NCBI GenBank assembly: GCA_024276255.1
Contig: JAJRXO010000091.1
Location: 1-13,717, forward strand
Reading direction: 5' to 3'
DNA: 13,717 nucleotides
Source: Chloroflexota bacterium
GTDB lineage: Bacteria > Chloroflexota > Anaerolineae > J102
Shown: positions 6,995 through 13,043 of the stretch, in pieces
Layout of the letters: each line of letters starts with the position of its first letter
How positions within the stretch are numbered: position 1 is the first letter of the stretch
Made by a program: the position numbers and the translations under genes
The notes under the pieces: generated by a model
What the model was told of the DNA's origin: nothing
Seen by the model: the letters and a program-made list of their open reading frames with translations, nothing else
Databases searched by the model: none

Positions 6995-8245
6995 CTAGCC
7001 CGGAAACCCGGAGATCAACTGTTGGAAACGTTGGCGATAGTGGGCGGCCACCTGCGGCCAGCCATGTTTCGTTTCGATGAGATGACGGCTGGCCTGTCCC
7101 ATGGCCCTGACTTGTTCGGGATGGGTAGCCAATTGCAGCAGGGCCCCGGCCAGCGCCGCCACATCGCCCTCCGGCACGATCAGACCATTGACGCCGTGCT
7201 CCACCACCAGGGGGTTGCCGGCGGTGTCGCTGCCGATGATGGCCTTGCCGCAGGCCATGGCATCCAGCACTGTCACCCCCAGGCCGGTGGCAGGGCGGGT
7301 GACGTTGGGCATAATCAGGGCATCGGCCGCGTTGTAGACAGCTTCCATCTCGTCGGTGGGAACATTGCCCAGCCAATGGATGTGCGACAGACCGAGTTCA
7401 GCACCCAGGCGCTGCCACTCGGCCCACAGATCGCCTTCACCCACCATGATCGTGTGCACTGGCGGCAGGGTGAGTCCCCGGACCGCGGCCAATTCGGGCA
7501 CACGAGCCAGCGCCCGCAAAAAGATATCGAAGCCTTTTTTGTAGACCATGCGGCCTACGCCCAGAAACACCACTGCTTGTTCGGGAATGTTCAGTCGTCG
7601 CCGCATCGCCGCCCCCAACTCGGGGCGGGGATGAAAGCGATCCGGATCGACCGCATAGATGACGAGCTCGAACTTCGCGGGATGCGCGCCCAGTTGGCCC
7701 GTGGCCACCCGGCGTAACGAACGGCTGTTGGCGGTGATCAGCTGCGCCCTGTCAAAGGCAAAGCGGGCCATGCGCCGGAAAACAGGGTTCTGCGCTGCCA
7801 CCAGGGCATCGCTGCCGGGGATGCTGACGACGAGCGGTAGCCCCAGGCGTCGGGCCGCCACGGCGGCAATAAAGCCATTGGGCAATACCCAGTGGGCATG
7901 CAGGATGTCGAGCTGCTGCTGGCGTGCCACCCGAATGGCGGTTTGAATGCCGCACCAGAAGAGCAGGGGGCTGAAAAAATAGGTACGCAGTTTCATGCGC
8001 ACATCGGCCTGCATGGTGCGCATGTAGCCCAGGGTATGCAGGGTATCGGGCCAGGCATAGCGGTAGAGATGCAGCCGGGGGTTGGATGATGCCAGGGTTT
8101 CGGACGTGTAGGCGGTATCGAATGGGGCAATGATGTGCACCTCTTCGCCCTGACGTACTAATTCCTGCGCCAATTGCTGCATAAAGGTGCCGGAAAAGTC
8201 GCCGGTAAAACGGGGGTAGTTGTGGGTAAGGATTCCTATGCGCAT
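6995..8245 (-). CDS. Glycosyltransferase family 4 (GT-B fold)
   Basis: The 416-aa protein has the two Rossmann-like halves of GT-B enzymes. The N-terminal acceptor half begins MRIGILTHNYPRFTGDFSGTF and contains DILHAHWVLPNGFIAAV (113-129) and VSIPGSDALV. The C-terminal donor half contains FLGVGRMVYKKGFDIFLRAL (227-246; R232 and K237 are the usual phosphate-binding pair), VGEGDLW (268-274), HWLGNVP, and TGLGVTVLDAMACG (320-333). In typical GT4 enzymes this last motif is E-x7-E; here the first Glu is Thr320 and the second is Asp328. It likely transfers a nucleotide-activated sugar to a lipid or cell-surface glycan on the cytoplasmic side of the membrane. Donor and acceptor cannot be assigned. 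It sits upstream of murF-alr on the same strand, separated by a 284-base repeat-bearing gap, so a shared transcript is uncertain. There is no Shine-Dalgarno site. Confidence 0.9.
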   Translation of the reverse strand: MRIGILTHNYPRFTGDFSGTFMQQLAQELVRQGEEVHIIAPFDTAYTSETLASSNPRLHLYRYAWPDTLHTLGYMRTMQADVRMKLRTYFFSPLLFWCGIQTAIRVARQQQLDILHAHWVLPNGFIAAVAARRLGLPLVVSIPGSDALVAAQNPVFRRMARFAFDRAQLITANSRSLRRVATGQLGAHPAKFELVIYAVDPDRFHPRPELGAAMRRRLNIPEQAVVFLGVGRMVYKKGFDIFLRALARVPELAAVRGLTLPPVHTIMVGEGDLWAEWQRLGAELGLSHIHWLGNVPTDEMEAVYNAADALIMPNVTRPATGLGVTVLDAMACGKAIIGSDTAGNPLVVEHGVNGLIVPEGDVAALAGALLQLATHPEQVRAMGQASRHLIETKHGWPQVAAHYRQRFQQLISGFPG

Positions 8246-8313
8246 AGTGGTGTTGGAGAGGGCCGTTCATACGGCTGCACGGCGATAAAGACGAAGATAA
8301 TCGGTGATGTCGG

Positions 8314-8420
8314 CCGGATTGCGAATCCGCCCAGAGAGCCAGTGCTACCGAGCGGGATTTGTAATCCTGCGAGTAAACCCGGTCTTTATTGAAATAGTCC
8401 GACGGCGGGCTTGCCCGCGC
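8314..8420. repeat. Cluster of three short hairpins
   Basis: GGATT-GCG-AATCC (8316-8328), GGATT-TGT-AATCC (8355-8367) and GCGGG-CTTG-CCCGC (8405-8418) are perfect 5-bp stems with 3-4-base loops. The first two share the same stem but have different loops, so they look like two copies of a small palindromic repeat. Confidence 0.5.
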
Positions 8421-8443
8421 CGATACCGATGAAAGTCTCGTTA

Positions 8444-8583
8444 GTGTCATTCTGAGTAAATCCACAGCGTGCGCGGACGCTGCTCAAACTGAAAGAAACG
8501 AGTTGTTTCTTAGTAGCGAAGCGAAGAATCTCGCGTTTGCAAAGGATGAGATTCTTCGGTCGCTACGCTCCCTCAGAATAACA
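8444..8583 (+). repeat. TCATTCTGAG palindromic element
   Basis: The outer ends TGTCATTCTGAG (8445-8456) and CTCAGAATAACA (8572-8583) pair at 11 of 12 positions. An inner stem pairs TAGCGAAGCGAAGAATCTC (8514-8532) with GAGATTCTTCGGTCGCTA (8548-8565). Between the left end and the inner stem lies an extra stretch of about 57 bases with its own hairpins, AGCGT...ACGCT and AAGAAAC...GTTTCTT, which may be an insertion. I recall closely similar palindromes dispersed in Chloroflexota and other environmental genomes; no transposase is present, so it would be a non-autonomous element. Confidence 0.75.
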
Positions 8584-8591
8584 AGACAGCG

Positions 8592-8646
8592 TTCTATTTA
8601 CAAAGCAGACGCCATGAGAACTAGCTCACCACATAACGACGAAAAT
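8592..8646 (+). repeat. Hairpin module, copy 1
   Basis: It starts TTCTATTTACAAAGCAG directly after the TCATTCTGAG palindrome and ends GACGAAAAT. Between them is a 4-bp stem with a 6-base loop, TGAG (8615-8618) and CTCA (8625-8628). It shares layout and ends with the copies at 8863, 8993 and 9222. Confidence 0.55.
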
Positions 8647-8727
8647 AGGGAGCAGATGTACACAGCCTGCGGACACTGATTTTGAATATTGATGGGGCCG
8701 AGGTGTTGCGGGCCGCCCGGCGCTGAA

Positions 8728-8826
8728 CCGCCGGGCTACTAAACGGCGCCGGCTGAACCCGGCTTGCTCATTGCTACTGTAGCTGCTAAGCCCCCTTCGA
8801 GGGGGCGCTGTCGTGTAGCCGGGCGG
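8728..8826. repeat. GC-rich palindromic element
   Basis: CCGCCGGGCTAC (8728-8739) and GTAGCCGGGCGG (8815-8826) pair at 11 of 12 positions. Inside is a perfect stem GCCCCC-TTCGA-GGGGGC (8790-8806). Flanking bases 8710-8727 and 8827-8850 are also CCGG-rich and may belong to the same element. It lies between module copies 1 and 2. Confidence 0.6.
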
Positions 8827-8862
8827 CTTTCAGCCCCCGGCGGACGCCGGAACCAATTCGTG

Positions 8863-8919
8863 TTCTATTTTCGGAACAGACCGACGGTGCGCAAGCTGCA
8901 CGCCAAAACGGATGAAAAT
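8863..8919 (+). repeat. Hairpin module, copy 2
   Basis: It starts TTCTATTTTCGGAACAGACC and ends GGATGAAAAT. The central stem is GTGC (8887-8890) with GCAC (8898-8901) around a 7-base loop, followed by GCC. The next palindromic element starts two bases after its end. Confidence 0.6.
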
Positions 8920-8920
8920 C

Positions 8921-8990
8921 TCTCGCCAAGACGCCAAGAGCGCAAAGGATTTTTTCTATTTTTCCTTGGCGGCTTTGCGCCTTTGCGAGA
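8921..8990. repeat. CGCAAAG palindromic element
   Basis: The left arm (8921-8949, starting TCTCGCCAAGACGCC) and right arm (8963-8990, ending CTTTGCGAGA) pair along most of 28 bases around an AT-rich loop. Similar CTCGC...GCAAAG palindromes are, to my knowledge, dispersed in several environmental phyla. It sits exactly between the GAAAAT end of one module copy and the TATTTAC start of the next, as if inserted at that junction. Confidence 0.7.
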
Positions 8991-8992
8991 GG

Positions 8993-9051
8993 CTTATTTA
9001 CGAAGCAGCAGACCAACAGTGCGTGCTACGCACGCCCATCATGATGAAAAT
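8993..9051 (+). repeat. Hairpin module, copy 3
   Basis: It starts CTTATTTACGAAGCAGCAG and ends TGATGAAAAT. The central stem is GTGCG (9019-9023) with CGCAC (9029-9033) around a 5-base loop, followed by GCC. It is the copy most similar to copy 2, with ACC before and GCC after the stem in both. Confidence 0.6.
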
Positions 9052-9116
9052 GAGCGGCGGCACACAGATGCAGGCGGGTGGCCTTTTTCTGTGGTCGGCC
9101 CGGCAACCAATGAATG

Positions 9117-9223
9117 AATTCATCGGCTACCACAGGAAACGTGATGAAACACGTTGGCAGGTTCGCGATGGCAACCTGCTTCAGCAGGTTTCTTATAGCA
9201 GCCGATGATTTCAACCATCGGCT
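9117..9223. repeat. ATTCATCGGCT palindromic element with alternative hairpins
   Basis: AATTCATCGGCT (9117-9128) and AGCCGATGATTT (9200-9211) pair at 11 of 12 positions. AGCCGATG (9200-9207) can instead pair perfectly with CATCGGCT (9216-9223). Inside, AACGTG/CACGTT (9138-9155) is a perfect stem. AACCTGC (9173-9179) can pair perfectly with either GCAGGTT at 9157-9163 or GCAGGTT at 9184-9190. Two pairs of mutually exclusive hairpins are therefore possible. Confidence 0.65.
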
Positions 9224-9277
9224 ATTTACGAAGCAGTGTCAAACAATGACATTCATTGTGCCGGTAGACGAACGAAT
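9222..9277 (+). repeat. Hairpin module, copy 4 (most diverged)
   Basis: It starts CTATTTACGAAGCAG and carries a perfect 6-bp stem ACAATG (9243-9248) with CATTGT (9254-9259) around a 5-base loop, followed by GCC. The end, GACGAACGAAT, is a weaker match to GATGAAAAT, so the right boundary is approximate. Confidence 0.5.
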
Positions 9278-9300
9278 TGTCAATGCCATGACCGCCCGCC

Positions 9301-9343
9301 GAGACTGTATCTATTAATTAGTCGGGACTGATGATATAGTCTC
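9301..9343. repeat. Inverted repeat upstream of the secreted-protein gene
   Basis: GAGACTGTATC (9301-9311) and GATATAGTCTC (9333-9343) pair at 10 of 11 positions around a 21-base loop. No T run follows, so it is not an intrinsic terminator. Its role is unknown. Confidence 0.4.
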
Positions 9344-9491
9344 CCGCCCGTGGGGTACATCTCGATTCGAGGGTATCCTTTTCAGCTATTTGCCCGCATG
9401 CGAACGGTGTTTCCACCTCACCACCTCCCCAATCCTGGCAAACTCCGGCTTTTCACCGCCATGCAAATTACCCTTGTTTCGCCTGGCGATG

Positions 9492-9497
9492 TATGAT
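9492..9497 (+). promoter_or_regulatory. Candidate -10 element for a leaderless secreted-protein gene
   Basis: TATGAT (5 of 6 to TATAAT) ends seven bases before the ATG at 9505, placing the transcription start at or beside that codon. No good -35 hexamer is seen (TTACCC at 9468 is weak). The hexamer covers the alternative ATG at 9493, which supports 9505 as the true start. Confidence 0.35.
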
Positions 9498-9504
9498 TAT
9501 AGCC

Positions 9505-10353
9505 ATGCCGCGCAAACCTGTATTCCTCATCCCTATTCTGTTGATTGCCCTGGTAATTCTGCCTTTCCCCGGTGGCCTGTCCGGCCAACGCAGTCAGGCA
9601 GCATCATCGGCAGTGAGTATGACCCTGCAAAATGACAGCGGCGTGCCGGCAACCGCGTTCACCGAGCTCGTCGGGAGAACTTCGCTGGCCGTACGCCTGA
9701 CCGTACCACCGGCCAGCGGTGAACCCATCCGGCTCGACACCGTGCGCATCTATATCGAACCCCAGGCCGACAACCAGGAACTCCCGCTCCTTATTCGCCT
9801 GGAAGCAGTAGAAAACGAAGCCCCCGCGAATGAAGATCCCCTGTTCACGGCCCGCCTTAGATTACCCCTGAACCAACCGGGCTGGATCGACATCCCCATC
9901 TACTATCTCTTCGATACCCCGCCCACGGACATCATTATCTCTTTCTGGTCAGAAGACGTCCCCTGGGCTAAACCGCCCCTGATCATGATAGACGACAGCA
10001 CCCAGATTGCCAGCAATCGCAATTTCTTCGGCCAGAGTTTCAGCGCCTGGGTGGAACATTACAGCTATTGGCCCACACCGGAGCAAGTCGGTTATCTCAT
10101 GGTACGAGCAGAGCTCACGACAGGATCCGATGCTCTGTTCACGCCGACACCAACTCCCTCCCTCACGCCCACCAGTTCACCCAGTCCAACCATCACCTCC
10201 AGCCCAACCGTCACCTCAAGTCCAACAGCTACACCAAGCCCGACCGCCAGCCCCACGTCACAGGCAACGCAAACACCGACGCCATCAGCGACGGTCACGC
10301 CCACCATATCACCGGTTTTTTACACAAACTGGCTGCCGCTGATCCGCCAATAA
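9505..10353 (+). CDS. Secreted protein with Ser/Thr/Pro linker and C-terminal WLPLIRQ tail
   Basis: From the ATG at 9505 the protein is 282 aa. It has a signal peptide (MPRKPVFLIPILLIALVILP, cleavage likely within residues 26-34), a domain of about 170 residues rich in predicted beta strands (SLAVRLTVPP, LDTVRIYIEP, LPLLIRLEAV, TDIIISFWSE), a linker of about 58 residues made of TPTP and TSSPT repeats, and the short tail VFYTNWLPLIRQ. In my recollection many secreted Chloroflexota proteins end in a Pro/Thr linker plus a hydrophobic (Y/F/W)LP(L/V)(I/V) tail, which may be a surface-sorting or attachment signal. No catalytic motif is seen. The beta domain could bind a ligand or partner, but no family is recognised. 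An alternative ATG at 9493 adds four residues. Confidence 0.82.
   Translation: MPRKPVFLIPILLIALVILPFPGGLSGQRSQAASSAVSMTLQNDSGVPATAFTELVGRTSLAVRLTVPPASGEPIRLDTVRIYIEPQADNQELPLLIRLEAVENEAPANEDPLFTARLRLPLNQPGWIDIPIYYLFDTPPTDIIISFWSEDVPWAKPPLIMIDDSTQIASNRNFFGQSFSAWVEHYSYWPTPEQVGYLMVRAELTTGSDALFTPTPTPSLTPTSSPSPTITSSPTVTSSPTATPSPTASPTSQATQTPTPSATVTPTISPVFYTNWLPLIRQ
10174..10245 (+). repeat. Four 18-bp tandem repeats coding for the linker
   Basis: Four in-frame 18-base units at 10174, 10192, 10210 and 10228 encode SSPSPT, ITSSPT, VTSSPT and ATPSPT. They form the core of the Pro/Thr/Ser linker of the secreted protein. Such units can change number by slippage. Confidence 0.65.
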
Positions 10354-10527
10354 TGCTGGAAGAACGTTCGCCGTGAGGCCCGGCATGGAGCTGGCTCACG
10401 CAGAGGCTCATTAGCACAGCGACCCGCCAAACGATAGCTGCATTTTCGCACAGCTTGTTGTACAATCACGTGCATCCCCTCATGCCCTGGTTGTCATTAG
10501 TTAACTGTCCACAGCTGCCCGTGAAAC

Positions 10528-10532
10528 AGGAG
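10528..10532 (+). promoter_or_regulatory. Shine-Dalgarno site of the DUF4345-like gene
   Basis: AGGAG lies seven bases before the ATG at 10540. It is the clearest ribosome binding site in the window, where most other starts lack one. A TACAAT at 10461-10466 could be the -10 of its promoter, but no good -35 is seen. Confidence 0.6.
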
Positions 10533-10539
10533 TTCTGGC

Positions 10540-10884
10540 ATGTCTATTCTGCTGTATTTACAACAATTCGTGGTCTGGTTTACGGCATTTATTGGAGTAG
10601 CTAGTTTTATTGTTCCGCAAACCATCCAGAATTTCGTTGATCTTCATCCGCGAGGGCCCAGGGGCATGACCGAAACACGGGCTGTGTTTGGGGGCGTAAT
10701 GATGGGGTTGGGACTGGCAGCGTTGCTGTTTGGCACTCGCGAGGTTTACCGCACACTGGGATTCATGTATCTGGGCACGGCGATTTCCCGATTCGTGTCC
10801 ATGTTCATCGACCGCTCATTCAACACGAATAACCTCTTCAGCCTGGCGCTGGAAGCGCTGTTGGGGATTGTGCTTGTATTGTAA
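10540..10884 (+). CDS. Small integral membrane protein, DUF4345-like
   Basis: The 114-aa protein has four hydrophobic helices (about 4-26, 46-65, 70-88 and 98-114), separated by the short polar segment LHPRGPRGMTETRAVFGGVMMG. The ETRAxFGG motif at the start of the second helix, with the overall size and four-helix layout, fits the DUF4345 family of uncharacterised membrane proteins (family assignment from memory). It has no signal peptide and ends right at the end of the last helix. Function unknown; it does not appear to be in an operon with either neighbour. Confidence 0.8.
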   Translation: MSILLYLQQFVVWFTAFIGVASFIVPQTIQNFVDLHPRGPRGMTETRAVFGGVMMGLGLAALLFGTREVYRTLGFMYLGTAISRFVSMFIDRSFNTNNLFSLALEALLGIVLVL

Positions 10885-11211
10885 GACCGGGAAGGCGCAA
10901 GGGGCGGGATGAAAGACTGGTTGAACGGCCGGTGCCGGTTTCGCGGGTTCATATGCGGCAGGATGCCTGCGATTCGTTGTACCTCACCTCAGCCTGCTAT
11001 ACTATTATTTTGAAGTGACTATAAAGTTATCGGCATCCTGATGTTCATCAACTCACTGAGCAATGAGCGCATGTAGTCCAGGAAACTGGTAAACCGGGAT
11101 GGCATTGTCCCCTATCAGCCAGGTCACCTGGCCTACTTGTTTACCTTAATAGCCAGTGAATGGATGTGAACTTGTATTGTTACGTCTTAAATCCATTTTA
11201 GCGACACGCAC
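10885..11211. other. Intergenic region before the radical SAM gene
   Basis: No ORF of interest. It contains a small hairpin CAGG-ATG-CCTG near 10960, an AT-rich stretch at 10996-11030 with a -10-like TATACT (10998-11003) and a TTGTAC only 15 bases upstream of it, and the repeat element at 11073-11136. No terminator is evident for the upstream gene. No Shine-Dalgarno site precedes 11212. Confidence 0.5.
11073..11136. repeat. Intergenic element with inverted GTAG/CTAC ends, copy 2
   Basis: It starts GTAGTCCAG and ends CTGGCCTAC, which pair at 8 of 9 positions. Read on the minus strand it opens GTAGGCCAG and ends with GGTTTAC, TTTCC, GG and CTAC blocks in the same order as the element at 6823-6923. 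It contains CCAG-GAAA-CTGG (11078-11089) and a perfect 15-base dyad GCCAGGTCACCTGGC (11118-11132), which could also be a protein-binding site. Confidence 0.5.
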
Positions 11212-12957
11212 ATGACCTGGAACGTACGAACACGCCATCAGGCCACTCTGGCTCAGGAACAGGGCGTTATCCAAAAAGACTGGGGGGGTCGGCTTTCCGT
11301 GGCATTGGCCTTTCCCAATAGTTATTACGTGGGCATGAGCTCTCTGGCCCTGCAGATCCTGTACCGTCAGTTCAACGCCCATGCCGATGTGGTGTGTGAA
11401 CGCGTGTTTTATGATGCCGAAAGTGCGGCCGCGGGCGAGCCCTTGCTGACGCTGGAAACCAGCCGACATGTAAGCGAGGCCGATGTGTGGGCATTTACCA
11501 TCTCATATGAGATGGATTATTTTAACGTGGTGGCCATGTTACGCCAGGCCGGCCTGCCCCCCCTGGCCCGTGATCGCGACGAAGGCTGGCCCCTGCTGAT
11601 CGCCGGCGGCCCCGGCGTGACCATGAATCCCGAGCCCATGGCTCCGTTCTTCGATGCCATTATCATCGGCGAAGGCGAAGAGGTACTGGAAGACCTGATC
11701 GAGCTCTTTCAGCAGGCCATCAATGCCCCGCGAGCCAAGTTGTGGGCGGACCTGGCTGCCATCCCCGGTGTGTATGTGCCGGCGCTCACGCCCCCCATCC
11801 AGGAACAGGGCTCCCGCCCGCAACGCGTCCCCCGCCTGTGGGTGCGCGATTTACGGCGCTATCCTCCAGTAAGCAGCATCTACGCTCCCGAAACCGAATT
11901 CCGGGGCATGCACCTGATGGAGATCGCCCGCGGCTGCGGTCGTGGCTGTCGCTTTTGCCTGGCGGGTTATGTATATCGGCCGCCCCGCGAACAGCCATTG
12001 CAGGATCTGCTGGCCTGGGCCGAGGCCGGGTTACAGCACACATCCCGCCTGGGGCTGATCTCCGCCGCCGTCTCCGATCATACGCAGATCGACGAGCTGG
12101 CCACATCACTGCAGGAGATGGGAGCCAGCCTCAGCGTCTCCTCCATGCGGGTCGATCCCATCTCGGTGCCGTTGGTGCGGGCGATGCGGGCCAGCGGCGC
12201 CCAGACCCTCACCATCGCCCCCGAAGCCGGTTCGCGACGGTTGCGCGATGTGATCGCCAAAACCCAGACGGAAGATCAGTTATTAGCGGCCGTGGAACTG
12301 GCGGCCGAGCTCGACTTTTCGCAGATCAAATTCTATTTCATGGTGGGGCATCCGACCGAAACCCAGGAGGACATGGAAGAGCTGGTGGCATTTATACACA
12401 AGGCCCGCGCCATTTTCAAGCGCCGTATCGCCATGAACGCCACGCCCTTCGTGCCCAAAGCCCATACTCCCTTCCAATGGATGCCCATGACGCCCGCTCG
12501 TGTTCTGAAGAAACGCCAGCGCTGGCTGCAGCGGCAGGTGGGCCGCCTGCGGGTCGCTGTGCGCGCCGATTCGCCTTCATGGGCCGAGATCCAGGGCGTG
12601 CTCTCGCGGGGGGACAGAAGGCTGGCCGGGGTACTGCTCGACATGCAGGAGATCAGCGTACGCCACTTCTGGCAGGTCATGCAGCAACACGGCCTGGAGC
12701 GCGATGAGTTCCTGGGCCAGTTGCCCGTGGGCCGCATGATGCCATGGATGATCGTGGAGAGCGGGGTCAGCAATCAGTTCTTCCGCTATGAATGGAGGCA
12801 GGCGCAACGATCACGGCTGGGCCCGCATTGCCCGCCCGACAGCGCCGGTTGCCTCAGTTGCGGCGTATGCGACGAAGACTGGGCCTTCCGCTTCAGCGAC
12901 GGCAAGCCAGTCAGGCGCTCCCGGCCGATTAAGTTGAGCGACGGCCAACGCCGGTAG
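11212..12957 (+). CDS. B12-binding-type radical SAM protein (TIGR03960-like)
   Basis: The 581-aa protein has an N-terminal Rossmann-like domain (about 25-170: ALAFPNSYYVGMSSLALQIL, ending in IIIGEGEEVLEDL) typical of cobalamin-binding radical SAM enzymes, though no DxHxxG cobalamin-ligand motif is seen. The radical SAM core (about 230-420) has C242-x3-C246-x2-C249 (CGRGCRFC) for the 4Fe-4S cluster that cleaves SAM, followed by SSMRVDPIS, LTIAPEAGSRRLRDVIAK, KFYFMVGHPTE and NATPFVPKAHTPFQW. This order fits the TIGR03960 family as I recall it, whose substrate is unknown. The C-terminus has four more cysteines (C540, C547, C550, C553, ending CLSCGVC) that could hold a second cluster or zinc. The usual partner, a TIGR03936/DUF2344 radical-SAM-linked protein, is not next to it; the downstream gene is a convergent MFS transporter. 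No Shine-Dalgarno site is seen. Confidence 0.9.
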   Translation: MTWNVRTRHQATLAQEQGVIQKDWGGRLSVALAFPNSYYVGMSSLALQILYRQFNAHADVVCERVFYDAESAAAGEPLLTLETSRHVSEADVWAFTISYEMDYFNVVAMLRQAGLPPLARDRDEGWPLLIAGGPGVTMNPEPMAPFFDAIIIGEGEEVLEDLIELFQQAINAPRAKLWADLAAIPGVYVPALTPPIQEQGSRPQRVPRLWVRDLRRYPPVSSIYAPETEFRGMHLMEIARGCGRGCRFCLAGYVYRPPREQPLQDLLAWAEAGLQHTSRLGLISAAVSDHTQIDELATSLQEMGASLSVSSMRVDPISVPLVRAMRASGAQTLTIAPEAGSRRLRDVIAKTQTEDQLLAAVELAAELDFSQIKFYFMVGHPTETQEDMEELVAFIHKARAIFKRRIAMNATPFVPKAHTPFQWMPMTPARVLKKRQRWLQRQVGRLRVAVRADSPSWAEIQGVLSRGDRRLAGVLLDMQEISVRHFWQVMQQHGLERDEFLGQLPVGRMMPWMIVESGVSNQFFRYEWRQAQRSRLGPHCPPDSAGCLSCGVCDEDWAFRFSDGKPVRRSRPIKLSDGQRR

Positions 12958-13043
12958 AAGCAGCTGTGTTTATGTTTGCTGATAATCTCTGCAGATATCA
13001 CGCCGCTACCCTGCCATTGCAGGCGGAACGATCGCAGGCCGGA

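Larger units (their letters stand above)
8246..9492. other. About 1.25 kb gene-free region built of interspersed repeats
   Basis: No ORF here has a recognisable domain, ribosome site or consistent codon use; those present simply run through repeats. The region is a chain of palindromic elements of at least four unrelated sequences (8444-8583, 8728-8826, 8921-8990, 9117-9223) alternating with copies of one short module (from 8592, 8863, 8993 and 9222). Bases 8246-8440 carry small GC-rich hairpins. Bases 8647-8727 and 9344-9491 show nothing assignable apart from the -10-like hexamer at the far end. Confidence 0.75.

Noticed and set aside
8592..9277. CRISPR array
   Set aside because: The repeated module is imperfect, spacing is irregular (about 271, 129 and 228 bases between starts), the intervening DNA is palindromic, and no cas gene is nearby.
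8764..9317. Several short open frames in the gene-free region
   Set aside because: They run through palindromic repeats, lack ribosome sites and resemble no protein family.
10438..10466. Full promoter for the DUF4345-like gene
   Set aside because: TACAAT is a fair -10, but the base positions for a -35 read CTGCAT, too weak to support a complete call.
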